Assembly: GCA_037042915.1 (NCBI GenBank)
Contig: CM073200.1
Span: forward strand, 1,178,001-1,242,000
Reading direction: 5' to 3'
From: Auricularia sp. M13
Lineage: Eukaryota > Basidiomycota > Agaricomycetes > Auriculariales > Auriculariaceae
DNA: 64,000 bases
Shown here: in pieces, positions 11,156 through 22,960 of the stretch
Position numbering within the stretch: the first letter of the stretch is position 1
How the letters are laid out: each line of letters opens with the position of its first letter
Made by a program: the position numbers and the translations under genes
Notes under the pieces: model-generated
What the model was told of the DNA's origin: nothing
Seen by the model: only the letters and a program-made list of their open reading frames with translations
Database searches by the model: none

Positions 11156-11810
11156 ATCCCCCCACCGCTATGGCGGTTGATCCGAGAGATCACCGGCCGG
11201 CCCGGTATCCTGCCACGCACTGGAATACTTTGCGGGCTAACGAGTCTACTGCAAGTGTGTAGAATGACTTATATCGAGCTGGTAATGCATTAAAGATACT
11301 AAATAAATGCTTAAATTCGCGTACATGTATCAATTCCAGGGATATTGTAGAGTAGCTGATCAAAGAGTTGGTATTGTATTGGTCAATCTAACAAGGAAGT
11401 TCATGAAGACACTGGCTCAGTGGATAATATGCAGACGAAGCGAGTCCAGGTCTCTGGATCGATCCCGGCGACGGTCGGTTATATCTGTATTCTTACTTTG
11501 GTTCATTAAACTTTTAATTGCTCTTTATTTTTCATCTTTTGTATATTTCTTCCTGGCCCTGTGTGTCACATTCCATAGCTTGAAGCTGCAGCAGTATTTC
11601 TTGAAGTATTTTGAGTGTGACCTTGGGCATTATACAGTCATCTTGAGAATAGGAGTCCAGGGCCCTCATTATCATATAATTTTACATATACACCACTAGA
11701 AAAAACACAGTAAGACATGCTGTATAATTCTTAGTCTCGGCGTTGTGGGCTCAGACGGCGATTGATAGCGGCCATCACTCGGATCAAAACCGCCATAGCG
11801 GTGGGGGGAT
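11156..11810. mobile_element. 655-bp MITE-like element with about 36-bp inverted ends
   Basis: The left end reads ATCCCCCCACCGCTATGGCG from 11156. The right end, read on the minus strand from 11810, starts with the same 20 bases and continues GGTTTTGATCCGAGTGAT against GGTTGATCCGAGAGAT on the left. No target duplication could be seen. The right end touches the pogo element. The interior holds a tRNA-like promoter (next entry) and AT-rich sequence without a credible ORF. Confidence 0.6.
11413..11467 (+). ncRNA. Candidate tRNA-derived Pol III promoter (SINE-like)
   Basis: TGGCTCAGTGGA at 11413-11424 matches the tRNA A-box and GGATCGATCCCG at 11456-11467 matches the B-box, at tRNA-like spacing. 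The surrounding bases do not fold into a full cloverleaf by eye, so a decayed SINE head inside the MITE is more likely than a functional tRNA. Confidence 0.35.
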
Positions 11811-11811
11811 A

Positions 11812-14800
11812 CAGTCATGGACCGGTCCTTGACACAGAACTTTGAATTTCGACTACCGGACCTTGTAATTTACTTCCCCTTTCAAAATTTCTTCACAGTC
11901 CACTCGAGATATGTCTTGGCCATCCTCTAAAAAAGTTTCAGGTCGGGAGAATCTGTTACAGGTGAGAACGAGCACGATTCTCTGACCGGGTGCAAAACGG
12001 CCAAACCCAGCTCCTTGACACAGGCCTCGTCCGACTCGGTTGCCCGCCACCCACCCGCTACTCGAGCACATCTACGATACCTAGTGCCACGAAATCGACT
12101 GTAATCATATCACTGTGCTATCTAGTACAGACTGCGATATAAATTGCGCTTTATCGACCACTACAAGCTGTCCTCATCGGTATCACCGTCACCGTCATCA
12201 GCAGGCTCATTCTCCTTGTCCTGTGAGTCTAGAGGTGGCAGATCGGCACGCTTAGGGCGCATAGGCTTTTTGGGGAGGTCCTTGACACGAGTGCCAGCAG
12301 ATCTGAGGACTTCGCACCTTGCCTGCCACTCTGCGACATCGGCCGTGTACTTCGCCATCCAACTCGCCCACAACTCATCAATCTCGGCCTTCCGACGGCT
12401 CCTCGTGTCTTTGGCGGCCTTCCGGCGCTCCTTATCACATTGTTCGGCTACCCGTCGAGCCTCGTCGGCCTCCAGAGCCTCAACAAATTGAGAGTCGGTG
12501 AGTACGCGACCGTGACCGTTTGGGAAGTGGCTGCGTGATGCAGCTTGATCTCGGCTCTCCCTGCCGTGCAGAGCGTCGGTGAGCTTTGTCAGGTGCAAAT
12601 GCTGCAAGACCAGCTGCGCGTTGGCATCCTCCAGCATCGAGTTGCGGCAGAAGACGTGATGCTTCGCAAGATCAAGGCTCGCGGCAAGTTCTGCTGCGTG
12701 TCGCTCCAGCTCTGTGCGGCTCATGTCCTTGACCCTTTTTCCAGATGTCAGAGACCAATTGGGCTCGGGCAATTCAGGGGAGCGGACTGTATGACTGGAG
12801 CCTGCAAGGCAGCGCACTTCGGCAGAGGTTGCACGTGCGGGGCGACGAGGTAAGAAGCGCGAGTGGTTGAAAGAGCAGCGGCAAGCGGTCTCATCCTCTT
12901 CGAAGGTGTGAATAGCGAAGGGTCGACGTCGAGCAAAGGCCTCCGCTTTGGTGTGCAAGGCACTGTGATGCGCGATGGGGTCGAAAGGAGGACGGGATCG
13001 ATTGGTGGAGCTGGGCTTGAGCTGGAGCAAGGCTCCGGATTTGCTGGCAGGTGCGTGTCCATGTCAATGTCGAAAGCAGAGCGCGGAAGAGCACTGAATG
13101 CAGCGACAACTGCTCGCACAGGGCTGGATTGGGGCTGTGGGAAGCTACCGCGAGTAGAATTCCCACGGCTGGGGCGCGCCTTCGCAAGCACAACACTTGG
13201 GTTGTAGGGGAAAATTCCGGTCGCAGAGAAGGCCGCCTTCACAGTTTCTGGTGTCAATGCCTCTCGAATAGACTCGCCGAAGATGCCCGCAAAGTCGGAT
13301 TTCTTGACTGGGCCGTACTTCGACTCGAACACGGCAACCTTCTCTGACCAGACACGCTTGAGGACTGAGAAGCATGCAACGTCCAAGCCTTGGGAGACAT
13401 GAGTCGTGTGTGGTGGAAGGGCAACGATCTTGATGTTGTGTTCAATCCCGTAGCGGATGAATGCAGGTGCAAGATGCGATGCGTGGCAGTCGAGAAAAAG
13501 CGTGCGTTCTTCACCGTTGGCCTGCTCTCGGGTCTGATCGTCGAAGGCTTTCAGCCAGCCCAACGCAATCTCTGAGTCGGTCCAGCCGTTTGGTGAATGA
13601 GCAAAGCTGAAGACTAAAGTGAGTGTAAACCATCACAGATTGTGGGCAACGTACCTGCAGTTCGCAACATTATTCTTTCGCCAGGCCTTCTGGAAATTCT
13701 TCGCCTTGAAGATGACCATCGGCGGCAACCACGAGCCATCAGCACAGATCGTCACAATGACCGTCACAGTCTCCCGATTCGCGGTACCCTGCATGTAGGT
13801 CATTTTTTCCCCACGGCGGCCAATGACGATCTGGGAATCATTTGCGCCAGGGGTGAATGCTGCCTCGTCCATACCGAAAACACGATTCGGCTTGACATCA
13901 GGCTCGACGATGTGCTTGTAGATCACTTGCTCGAACCAATGCGTAAGGACCTCGGGATTTGCAGCGTTTGCACGGACCTTGTCCAGGCCTTTGCTCCAAT
14001 GCGTCTGCAATCGTGTGCGGTGCCGCTCAATGAAACGGTCAACCCAGTTCTGGCCCAGCGGCAGAAGATGGGGTGCCATTTCTGTGAGAAGATGTGTAGC
14101 ACAGTCTCGAATGAGAGCATGAGTGAGCGGAAAGCCTCGGTCAGCGCTCAGCTCAGCAAGTTCAACCAGCTTCAGCTCTTGCTCCGGAGAAAGCTTCTGC
14201 TTGGAGCGGTTGAACTCTGCAATGGAGCGCAACCCTTTGGCACGTCGTGCAAGGGTACTAAAGCTGACGCCGTTGGTCTTAGCAAAGTGGCGGACGCCAT
14301 GGCGCTTCTCGCCAGGTGCACGAGCGCGCATCAACTCGGTCTTATACGCTGCAGTGGCCCGTTCCATCCGCTCCGTGGAATCACGGGCTTTTGCGCGTTT
14401 CCGAGCAGTTTGTGACTGGGAACGGCCAACCATTGGATGGCAAGGCGGGATGGCAGCTTTTGACAGCGGGGGAAGATGCAGAAGCGGGTTCAAGATGTGG
14501 GAAGTGTGCAACGGCATGTTCCATGACATTCCCGATCCCGGCCATCAACCAGATGACCTTAAGGTCACGATTCTTTTTTGTAAGGTACACTGTTGGACGC
14601 TCTATGAATATCCTGAGTTTGGTGTAAAAAGGTGCACTAGTGGTCGAGGAATAATTCAAGGAAAAGTGAGCCCACCGGCAACCTCCGGATTTTCGCAACT
14701 GTTGCGCATGCTGCACCGTGACTTCCTAATCAATACCTAAAAAAATGGCATATTCTGGTAGAAGAAACCTATTTACACCTAGAAAAAATGGAGGGATAAT

Positions 14801-14876
14801 TTTGGGGGCCCATTTACAAGCGCAAGAAGCGATTGTGTCAAGGACCGGTGCCGTTTCAAGGACCGGTCCATGACTG
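11812..14876 (-). mobile_element. pogo/Fot-type DNA transposon, 3,065 bp, TA target duplication
   Basis: Both ends carry CAGTCATGGACCGGTCCTTG as inverted repeats, flanked by TA (11810-11811 and 14877-14878). A second copy of GGACCGGTCCTTGA-like sequence follows inside the right end. It contains one minus-strand transposase gene (next entry). TA duplication plus a CENP-B/DDE transposase places it in Tc1/mariner-pogo. It is inserted exactly at the end of the MITE at 11156-11810. Confidence 0.9.
12161..14433 (-). pseudogene. pogo-family DDE transposase with CENP-B-like DNA-binding region, one frameshift
   Basis: Exon 1 runs from 14433 (MVGRSQSQTARKRAK..; an upstream in-frame ATG exists at 14529) to 13655, and exon 2 starts at 13606. 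The 48-nt intron (GTACGT..TTCAG) is clean. The N-terminus shows a psq-like helix-turn-helix (GVRHFAKTNGVSFSTLARRA) and a Tc5/CENP-B-like segment (..GQNWVDRFIERHR..). The DDE catalytic core is visible as FGMDEAAFTPG, LFLDCHASHLAP and HTTHVSQGLDVACFSVLK. A low-complexity linker and a charged coiled-coil C-terminus (MSRTELERHAAEL.. to DGDGDTDEDSL, stop at 12161) follow in another frame. The switch lies between about 12750 and 12850 without usable splice sites, so I call a frameshift. The three catalytic aspartates appear intact. Confidence 0.85.
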
Positions 14877-15646
14877 TAAGGGTTTGTTGTATCTCATTCG
14901 CGTGCTCTGTGCTGGCAGATGCTGGTGCCCGTCTGCGCTGAAGACCATACCGTGCATCCTGTTGGTGCCGTTGGACGTCAATGCCACAGCCGACGACGGC
15001 GGCCCCACGGGTGAAACTGACGCGTCTTCAACGCTGTGCCGCCCCGTCGGCTCGAACACGGGGCTGACTGCTGTTGCGGGCTGCCCGAGCCAAAGCGAAA
15101 GCGCGAGGAATATTGGCTCTCCTCTGCGGCGGCGCCGCGGGCACTGGCTGGTGGTGTGGCTGGTATGGTTGCGGGCCGGCGGCAAACGCGGCGTTGTCGG
15201 AGGCCAGCCGACATCGCTCGACCTGCCGCAGTTGCGCAGCGCATCCTCGGACATCCCATTTTTCACGGTCACCAGTCGCAGTTTGCAGATCCTCAACGTC
15301 AGTTTCGTCTCCAGCTCCGTACGCCGCAGCCATCTGCCCGCTCGGGGCCCAAGCAGAGAGTAAAAATAGGGAGTTAAAGAGCACCCAAAGCCATGATCCA
15401 ACAGACGAGCTGCTGCACCCCACGTATCATCTCGCCAAGCGTAACGTCCCCTGCTCTTCATGTGTTTGCCTCGTTCGCCGCCCGAGTGCAGTTGAACGCG
15501 CAGGTTCTAGTCCCAGTGTCTCATCCGCCGTCGACTGTTTGAGGTGCTCCGCGGGCGCGCTCGCTGTTGCACCGTCGTTGCTTTTGCTGCCATTCCCGCA
15601 ATCACCTGTCCTATCGTGTTTGCAGTGAAGGTCGGGATGTCTGGAC
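14877..15646 (-). pseudogene. Coding-like minus-strand sequence ending at the pogo insertion
   Basis: A minus frame from 15423 includes MAAAYGAGDETDVEDLQTAT and GCAAQLRQVERCRLASDNAA, a charged helix. A second frame includes VSPVFEPTGRHSVEDASVSP and runs into the pogo insertion at 14877. The two frames overlap in GC-rich sequence, so a frameshift or unseen intron is needed. Family not recognised. The pogo and MITE insertions may have truncated this gene. Confidence 0.3.
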
Positions 15647-16067
15647 ATGAGTACCTGCCGTACTCCGGACAACATCTCCTTAAAACGAGATTTCCGCGAA
15701 CGAATCGCCCCGGGCTCACGGCTTCTAAACGCCGCTGCGTACTACAAGCTTGCGAGTGCCCATGGTACAGCATGGACGGCCACGAGTTCCTCGAGTTCGA
15801 CATCGAAGGCGCCTTCAGATGCAAGTACGTTGACACCAAAAGGTACGCCCCGTCCTCCCTCTCACAATTCCTCCTCCTGCAGCTGAATTGCACCTGCAGA
15901 CCACTGGAGTGTCGACTCTCCACATAGGCGAGTCCATGAACGCCGCGACGGCGCTCATCTCCGGCTGCATTCCCGGCAGTCGACGAACGGCAGCTTGGTC
16001 CACCATGTTCTCCACGACATTGAGTAATACTGTACCGTACTGTGATTCCGAAGACTTCGGCTCCTGA
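15647..16067 (+). CDS. Hypothetical protein, 120 aa, two exons
   Basis: Exons 15647-15824 and 15883-16067 are joined by a 58-nt intron with GTACGT donor, CTCAC branch-like sequence and CTGCAG acceptor. The spliced frame is open from MSTCRTPDNISLKRDFRERI to ..TVPYCDSEDFGS. The middle is Ser/Thr-rich. No family recognised. The main support is the good intron and a frame that continues across it. A competing frame starts at 15544. Confidence 0.35.
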
Positions 16068-17161
16068 ATCTTCTCAGCTCTCGTGCAGGCTGTGCAGCGT
16101 ATAACACATGGAATCATCTTAGGAGGCGGTGACTGCCGCTAGCGGCGCTACCATTGTAATAGAGTAAATCGAAATAATATAGACATCAACACTATACTAC
16201 ATGTGAGGGTGAACATCTCACAGGATAATTCTGGTTGACTGAGAGTGTTGGGTGCGCAGGGATTCCGCATGCCATGGCTAGCGCCAGCAACTATGATCGG
16301 CGGGACTGTGTACTCTGATTCCATGCGCAGATAGAGCAGAGGAATCGCAATAGGGCGCGGAAGAACGAAAACGCTGACTCCCTATCTCTAGTTCAAGCGA
16401 CGCTTGGTTGGAAGCTTCGGGCGCAGAATCTTCGCAAGAGTCTGGAGTAGACGCGAGTATGTACGCTCGCTGAGACGCCGTCCGCACAACCAGGAACTCT
16501 AGGCAATTATTCGCGAAAAAAGCCAGCATGAAACAGGATGGATCCGAATGTAACCGTCCTGAACGCAACTTCCGAAGGCTCTAGCTATCAAGAAGTGCGT
16601 CACGGGCTTTCTAGCAAGGAGTACCACGCTATACCACGCAGACGGTCATTCTAGATTTAGTCCCGATGCATGAGATCAAACTGGAGTAGAAGTGGCAGGC
16701 CTACAGCGAGTGACAGACTGTGCAAGTGAGACAACGGTGAGTAGTAACGGCGATGCGCAGATCAAGGTATGACGTAAGGCGTCATTGGAGGTCGCCGGCA
16801 ATGTCGCCGGCGATGCTGGCCGGCGATCTTGCCGGCGATCTTGCCGCCACAATCCGATCCTATTGTTCGCCTCGCACTGGACGATGCCGTTGTCTCCTTC
16901 TAATTGGTCGCGAAGGAGTCGAGATATGCTAACCCTATCCGATCTTGCCCCCTTTGACTCCAGTGCGCGCGCGGATGTTGACCAACAGACGGGAAGGGCT
17001 ATGCCATCATTGCCGGCCTCGCAAGAGTGATTCATGACGACGGCTGTCGGTTGCCGCTAGAAGGGGGACAATGTTGTTCTTTTGCCCGGTTGTCCAAATA
17101 TAAGAGTCTGCATGCAAGGTTCAATTGGAAGTGTGCTTACTTACGTCTTTATACTACCAAG
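16068..17161. other. No gene I can support
   Basis: Mixed composition with only short open frames on both strands. A GCCGGCGAT(C/G) motif recurs at 16790-16845, a small GC-rich cluster about 320 bp upstream of the plus-strand gene at 17162. Confidence 0.35.
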
Positions 17162-18964
17162 ATGGGTTCGGACGATGACTCCGATGCCTCCGCTCGGAAA
17201 CGCTTTCCTAAGCGCTCAGTCCGGAGACTACAGGACGCCCCAAATGCAGGACTAGCCCCAGAGGCCTTGCCGAGTGCCGACGATGATGAAAACGGGTGGA
17301 CGACGGATGAAAGTCACAGTGACCAGGATGTACGCTCTCCCGGGACGTGGCTACTAAACATACGACTGATCGTGCGCAACGTCGTAGGTTACAATGTCCG
17401 ACAATCCTCGGCCGCCTGAGGGGAGCAACCGCGCACGGGCGTCTGTATCCGCCAGCGCCATGCATGCGGATGTACCTATGGTATTGAAAGTTGAAATTGC
17501 CATTGAAAGATCCGACTCACCTCACACTTCATCAAGGACATCGACTCTCAGCCAGTTCGCCGCACTTCGCATGAGCAGGCTGCTGCCAAGGACGCCATGC
17601 CCTCGATACCCGTTCCCAACACAACGTCTACTTCAACAGAGCAAATAACGACAGCTCCTGACAAGCCTCCGACGACTGCGGACGACCTGTCACGTCAGCC
17701 TGTACGTGGATATATGCAAATTGACCAGTATGTGCCATTATTCACGCTAAAGCCTTCGACAGGGTAATGGAAGCGACGATGTCTCCAACGTACGTGGCTC
17801 AGATCATTGTACAACGAGATGTGCCCCTCACTTATCTTCAGCGGATCGACGTTTTGCGTACCTCGGCGAGGGTGAACAAAGAAGCTATCCCAACACCTTC
17901 AACTAGTAAGGCTGTGCGTCTCAGGCAATAATTTCTCACACTTGGGCTGATCGCTCGCAGCGTCCCGATTACTCCATCGACGAGTTGCGTGAACTTCAAG
18001 TGCAACATTTCTACTTGGCGCGCGATTGCTCTCGCAAGTCGAAGCGAGTGGAGAGACATGCAACACCAACGCCTCTTGATCTCCAAGGCCTCCACCAATT
18101 GCACTACTGGGTCGTACAGACTAACAAGATGTTTATTCCACGTGCTACCGCAGTGACGAACAGCAGCGCTCCAACTCTTCAGCAATCCCAGGGTGCTGGT
18201 AATTCTACAGCGGGGCCGAGTAATAGTACTTTGGAGACTGTCGTGAGGTCGTCCCAAGTGTCGGATCCACAGGACGTAGTAGTCTCCTCGAAACCTCCGA
18301 CTGGCACCGGCCTTCCGACACGAAACCCTCAAACACAAGGAGCTGCGCCACAGAGACATGGAAAGAGTCCAGAGGATGATTTTCAACAAAGGCAGACTGC
18401 CGCGATAATGCAGCCAGCGCGGAGCGCCGCTGAGCGAGGTACAGCCCCACGGCAGGAGGTGGCACAGCATCTCAGTGCGACGCATTACGTTCAGGAGACG
18501 CTCCGCCAGCCTCCTCACCCGCAGGGCTGGCAGGCTCCAGTCCATGTGGCCCCGCATTTTCAAGTCGGGTTACAGACTGTCCCAGCCCAATATGTTTCAG
18601 GACATCAGCTGGTATCGCGTGCGTACTATAGGTTTTCTTGTCGAGCTTGAGATATTCTGACCCTGGTCATTCGCTCTTAGAATCTTACCACCCTACCGCA
18701 GGGACAGGGGTGGCAGTAATGCCTGCGGGACAACCATACTTTCCCTTTCCCAGCTCGCAATACTTTACAACTCTGCCTTCTTACCCACCCGTGCCCGGGT
18801 TTACAGGCCCTGCGCTGCCATTTCCACCGCCACAGGGCCACACAACCCCGTACAATTATCCGCCGCCACAGGGCACTACGATGCCATACCATTACGGTTA
18901 CATGATTCCGCACGATCGGTCGTTGAACGGAACGGGGACCCCGGGTGGTACAATGCGTCGATAA
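17162..18964 (+). CDS. Unrecognised Pro/Ser/Gln/Tyr-rich protein, 488 aa, seven exons
   Basis: Exons: 17162-17329, 17388-17480, 17537-17701, 17763-17789, 17842-17913, 17961-18618 and 18681-18964. Introns are 47-62 nt. The first has a textbook CTACTAAAC branch point. Five of six are phase 0 and the last is phase 1. The protein begins MGSDDDSDASARKRFPKRSV and is acidic then Ser/Thr/Pro-rich. It has one folded-looking segment (RPDYSIDELRELQVQHFYLA) and a Gln/Ser-rich stretch. The tail is aromatic and proline-rich (LPSYPPVPGFTGP.., YNYPPPQG), resembling low-complexity RNA-binding or coat-type regions. No signal peptide, no known domain. Exon 4 is only 27 nt. Confidence 0.6.
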
Positions 18965-19502
18965 GACAATGCTCTGACAGCGTATACTTACCAAACGAGT
19001 TAGTCCTCATTCACGCCCGCTGAGCTCTGTATCTTCATGGCTTTATCAATAGATGAATTATCACTGAACATAATTCGCCCAGCTGCATCATTGCCGCGGA
19101 TAGTTGGTCCGCCCCACGATTTTGCCGTGGCCGCTCCGAGATGCCCTTCCGCCGCAGAGCGTCATGAAATTCAACGACATGGCCCTGGCGTCAGATGACA
19201 TGCCCGAAGAGACCAAAGACACTCGTCAGTATCGTTGACCAACGGCCCGGGAGCAGGACCGCGCAGACATCCGGGACTTGTCTGAACTATTAATCGTTCC
19301 CGCTTGAGCTAGCCATGCTTGATGTAGGATGCGTTTTAAAGACCCCTAAGGGAGGATTAATTCTGCACTATGGAATCTAGTGTCTACTGGCGGTTGCGAA
19401 TATCAATGCCCTATGGCGCAGATGAAGCTTCAATAAATCTCGAAATGGCCAGATTTTTTCATAATTCCTCAGGCGTGGGTCCACCTGGCAAGCCTGAGAT
19501 GC
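18965..19502. other. No gene I can support
   Basis: 3' flank of the preceding gene; no supported frame or repeat. Confidence 0.35.
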
Positions 19503-20100
19503 GTGATCAGGTTCAGACAGTGCGTCCATGGACAATATGGCACGGACCAATTCGCAAACAGCGTCGAGTCTGGTGCGATCTTGCTTTGTGTAGGGCTTGG
19601 ATATGTCAAGATGTGCGATGGCCAGTTGATTGACGAGAGTCTGCAGGATATCTTAGGAGTTATCACGTCCAAAGTCGCGAGGCACATGCCTTGAGATTAT
19701 CGAAACGCTCATGACTCCACTGCAAAGCAACGACCAATCTGGACCACCCTCGCCTGATGGGCGTTGCCCAAGCCCCGTTATCCCAAGTAGTAGCCTGAGA
19801 CCCGCTGGCCGAACCGGGGACTTGCGTTTCGTGCGAATCGGCCGGCGCCAAAGTATCATATGGAACATGTATGTACGAGGTTGCCTCGACATCCCGGAGG
19901 GAGACGGTCTTAAAAGAGCGTTAATTGAAAGTCCGGATGCACTATGTGGCCAAGCTTACGGAGATGGTAGGCTCTGCAACCGTCATCGTGGACTCGTCCA
20001 GGGATTGTATGAGGTGGAGAAGAGAATAGAGCATTTCGTGCTTGACCATGACTTGGACATGAACAGGCACAGCGAATACCGCCTACGGAAAGCTTTGTGA
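19503..20100 (+). CDS. Coding-like plus-strand exons, hypothetical
   Basis: One frame (19503-19694) reads ..GQYGTDQFANSVESGAILLC and VKMCDGQLIDESLQDILGVI. Another (19711-20100) ends SPDALCGQAYGDGRLCNRHR then GLVQGLYEVEKRIEHFVLDH and a TGA. The C-x8-C-x2-H spacing is reminiscent of small zinc-binding inserts but is too short to assign. The two parts need a splice I could not place. Convergent with the minus-strand gene at 20102. Confidence 0.35.
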
Positions 20101-20101
20101 G

Positions 20102-21114
20102 TTACGACCGAGACCACGGAAGCAGTGGACTGACCATTGTTACCATCGCCGCACTGCACGGAGAGAGACACCTCTGAAGCTCAAATAAAGTTGAAGCTGA
20201 TGAGTGAGTGACGAGATGTTGTAGACTTACGAAGTCGTTTTCCGTGATAAGATACGGGGGTGCCTCAGCCTGGATCTTAATATCGATGATGGCGAAAGGG
20301 TTGGCATTTCGAAGTAACATTTCCTGAGCTTCGTCAGCAAGGTAACTAATGGCGCTAGGGTTTCATCGCACATGTATTATGAAGTTCACCAGAGAGCGCA
20401 TATCACATTTCTCGTTACGCGACGCGAAGGTCGGACCGAGCAGCTGGCGCGCATGTTAGTCTATGGCCGAAAAAAAAGAGAAACCAAAAACGATCTAACT
20501 GCGCTGACCTGAATTATTTCGTTTCGGAACGCAACTTCTTCACAGAAGACAGCCTCCGGAGATGTATTAAACGTTGGTGTCACGCTTTCCAATCCCAGGA
20601 CGGTCGAGAAGTCTGAATTGGGCGCTAACTGTTCTCCGAGCACAGGAAGGTCGTGAGGGTAGGAATCCGGAATCTGTAACGCCACTGTGAGCGTCGTAAG
20701 ATCAGTGAATAGGGAGCGCGTACATGAAGGGCCTCTTCGAGATCCCAAGCATCCAGGATTTCGGTCGGAGTCGGAGAAAAGTTGGATTCGATAGCTGGTG
20801 GGGAGAACTGAGGGTTTCAGACGGACTAGCGGATGCCAGGGTAGGACACTCACAATTTCGCTCGCGTGCTGATCAGATGCGGCAGGTTTGGAATTATCGG
20901 ACACCAACGAATGGTGACAAGCATCAATTTCGGGTAGTAGGTGGAGATTGAGTGAGTTGAGGTTACGCGCAGACGCCGCCCGCGTCGTGGGCCCACGATA
21001 TGCAACGGACGGACCGGCCCTAGCATCCTTGCGTTTATTCGAACTCTGCGCAGTATCTGAGACGAACGGCAGCAAATACCAAAGTAACCAAGGTAGAGGG
21101 CGCACCTTCGGCAT
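20102..21114 (-). CDS. Unrecognised protein, about 224 aa, five exons, all introns phase 0
   Basis: Exons (minus): about 20854-21114, 20724-20807, 20509-20673, 20231-20323 and 20102-20173. Introns are 46, 50, 185 and 57 nt, each with a GT..AG pair and frame kept at phase 0. Readable protein segments include TPTEILDAWDLEEALHIPDS, YPHDLPVLGEQLAPNSDFS, EAVFCEEVAFRNEIIQEMLL and NPFAIIDIKIQAEAPPYLIT. The acidic, helix-rich middle suggests a folded domain. Family not recognised. The start is uncertain: ATG 21114 (MPKVRPLPWLL..) is chosen, but an early intron is possible. It transcribes away from the GC-rich block at 21.2-21.9 kb. Confidence 0.5.
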
Positions 21115-21199
21115 GGCGTATGGGCGGGAATGCTCGAATGAAAGGGAGGGAAAGGATCGGAGCCTAAATACAGTCCCTAGCAGAAGCAATTGATAGTGA

Positions 21200-21900
21200 T
21201 CAGAGTGTGGCGGCGGCCGTCGGCAAAGTCGAATGGGTTAGATTGAGGCAGGACAAAGGCGAGGAGCGACGGCGGATGACGGCGGCGAGGCGGCAGCCGT
21301 CAGCAAAAGTCGAATGGGTTAGATTGAGGCAGGACAAAGACAGCGAGCGACGGCTGCGGGCGTCGACGGCAAGCTCGCAGTGCAATGATGGCGGCGAGGC
21401 GGCGGCCGTCAGCAAAGCCGACCGTACGAGATTGACGGCGCCAAGAGGCGGCAGGATTAAGACGGGAAGCGACGGCGGCTGGCGTCGACGGCGTGATGTT
21501 GTGAGAGTGATGCAACCGCCGTCGGCCAGCTGAGATTCGACCGTACGAGATTGACGGCGCCAAGATCTGGAAGCGGCAGGACAAAGACGGGGAGCGAGCG
21601 GCGGATTGAGTGGACGGCATGGTCCAGATGATACTGACGGCGGGGAGGCGGCCGCCGTCGGCGAGTCCGCGTCACCGCCGTCAGCGAGTCTGCCGAAATG
21701 AACTGACGGCGCCAAGAGAGCAGCGTGGGACAAGGAACGGCGCGGCGAGGGTGCCGTCGCCGGCGAGACTGCCAGAGTAATGCGCTGACGGCGCCAAGAG
21801 ACGGCGCGGGGCAAGAAACGACGGCGGCGAGACTGCCGTCGCCAGCGGGCCATCGGGTTAATGCGCTGACTTCACCGAGAGACGGCGCTGGGCAGCAAGG
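21200..21900 (-). repeat. GC-rich (GACGGCG)n-like block, copy 1, between divergent genes
   Basis: The block is dominated by GACGGCG/CGCCGTC words with recurring GACGGCGCCAAGAG and CGTACGAGATTGACGGCGCC. Most of it (about 21400-21830) reappears as the reverse complement at about 33690-34080. It sits between a minus gene starting near 21114 and a plus gene starting at 22110. Long open frames here are compositional. A short (TCAAGGT)n tract follows at 21947-21967. Confidence 0.7.
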
Positions 21901-22109
21901 GTGCCGTCGCCAGCATCACATGCATTGCTGGGCGTCAGCGGCTGTTCAAGGTTCAAGGTTCAAGGTTCATGTTCAGGCGCCGTCGCGGCCTCGGCCGATG
22001 CCTTTATTCTCTTGCCCTCCCGCTCCCAGTACAAAATGCGGCACCGCCGGCGCATATGGCTGCCCAAGTCGACCCCATCCGCCTGCGCGCCGCCTAGCCA
22101 CTCAGGAAG

Positions 22110-22960
22110 ATGAAATCCGCCCAGACCGCGACGAAGCAGCGTCGCAGCCCTCGCAGGAAGGAGCCCGTTGCGCCCAAGCCTGCGCCTGCATCCCGTACCC
22201 GCCGCGCTCGTACTGCCCGCAAGGGGCAGAAGCAGGCCGGCTCATCCTTCGAGGATGTCGACATGGCGGTGAGTGTCTAGCAGCCGTCCTAGTACCATTG
22301 CCCGGGAATTGACCATTGAGCTTCTTCAGACTGCAGACTCGCCACGGCCGGACGATGTCGGCCCAGCAGATCAGGGTCAGCACAACACGGGCATGTCTGG
22401 CCCGTGCGCGGACGGTACAGTGTCTCAGCATGGCTCCGTCGGCGAGCTCGTCGTCCAGGTCGGTGTTGTCTCGCCAAATTCCGCCTGCTGACGCGCTGCC
22501 AGCCAACGCTCGACGCAGAGACTGTGGCGTCGTTGTCTCCGCCGCCGCCGCACGTTATCCAGGTCTGTACATAGCCTCTCCACTCGCCCTTCACTCACGC
22601 TCCCCCAGCCCTCAATCGATCCATCGCTTTTATCACATCCTGTGGCCGACAGGTCCTTCCTCATGGACCCGCGACCGGAAGCTAATGCTCAGGTCTGTGC
22701 ACAGCTCACTCCTGTCTGTCCTATGCCCCGTCTCATCGGCCTTAGAATGAACATGTGCGGACTTCGCCGTTTCCTGAGCCGCAGCTTCGTTCCGCCCCGA
22801 CGGATATATTGCCCGTCCCCGCATCGTCTCGCCAGCCATCCTCCCCGCCGCCAGCTGACCCTTCTCCTTGTAACACGGGATCTGTGCGCTCGCTTCGTAC
22901 CCACCGTGTCCTATCGTTGACCATCCTCTATAGCACTGTATCCACATCGACTGGTCCGAC
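22110..22960 (+). CDS. Basic N-terminal protein of unknown function; 3' end unresolved
   Basis: ATG 22110 starts MKSAQTATKQRRSPRRKEPV, a Lys/Arg/Pro/Ala-rich nuclear-localisation-like head, ending GSSFEDVDMA at a GTGAGT donor. A phase-0 intron leads to TADSPRPDDVGPADQGQHNT.. and an in-frame TGA at about 22490. Further coding-like pieces follow (PTLDAETVASLSPPPPHVIQ, SFLMDPRPEANAQ), each ending CAG followed by GTCTGT or GTCGGT. Those are poor donors, so the 3' part is uncertain. Family not recognised. It faces away from the GC-rich block. Confidence 0.4.

Noticed and set aside
11307-11699. 130-codon hydrophobic plus ORF inside the MITE
   Set aside because: AT-rich non-coding part of a MITE/SINE-like element; the hydrophobic residues follow from T-rich codons.
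21207-21853. 217-codon and 108-codon ORFs in the GC-rich block
   Set aside because: They arise from (GACGGCG)n composition and occur on both strands; the same DNA is a repeat copied at 33.7 kb.
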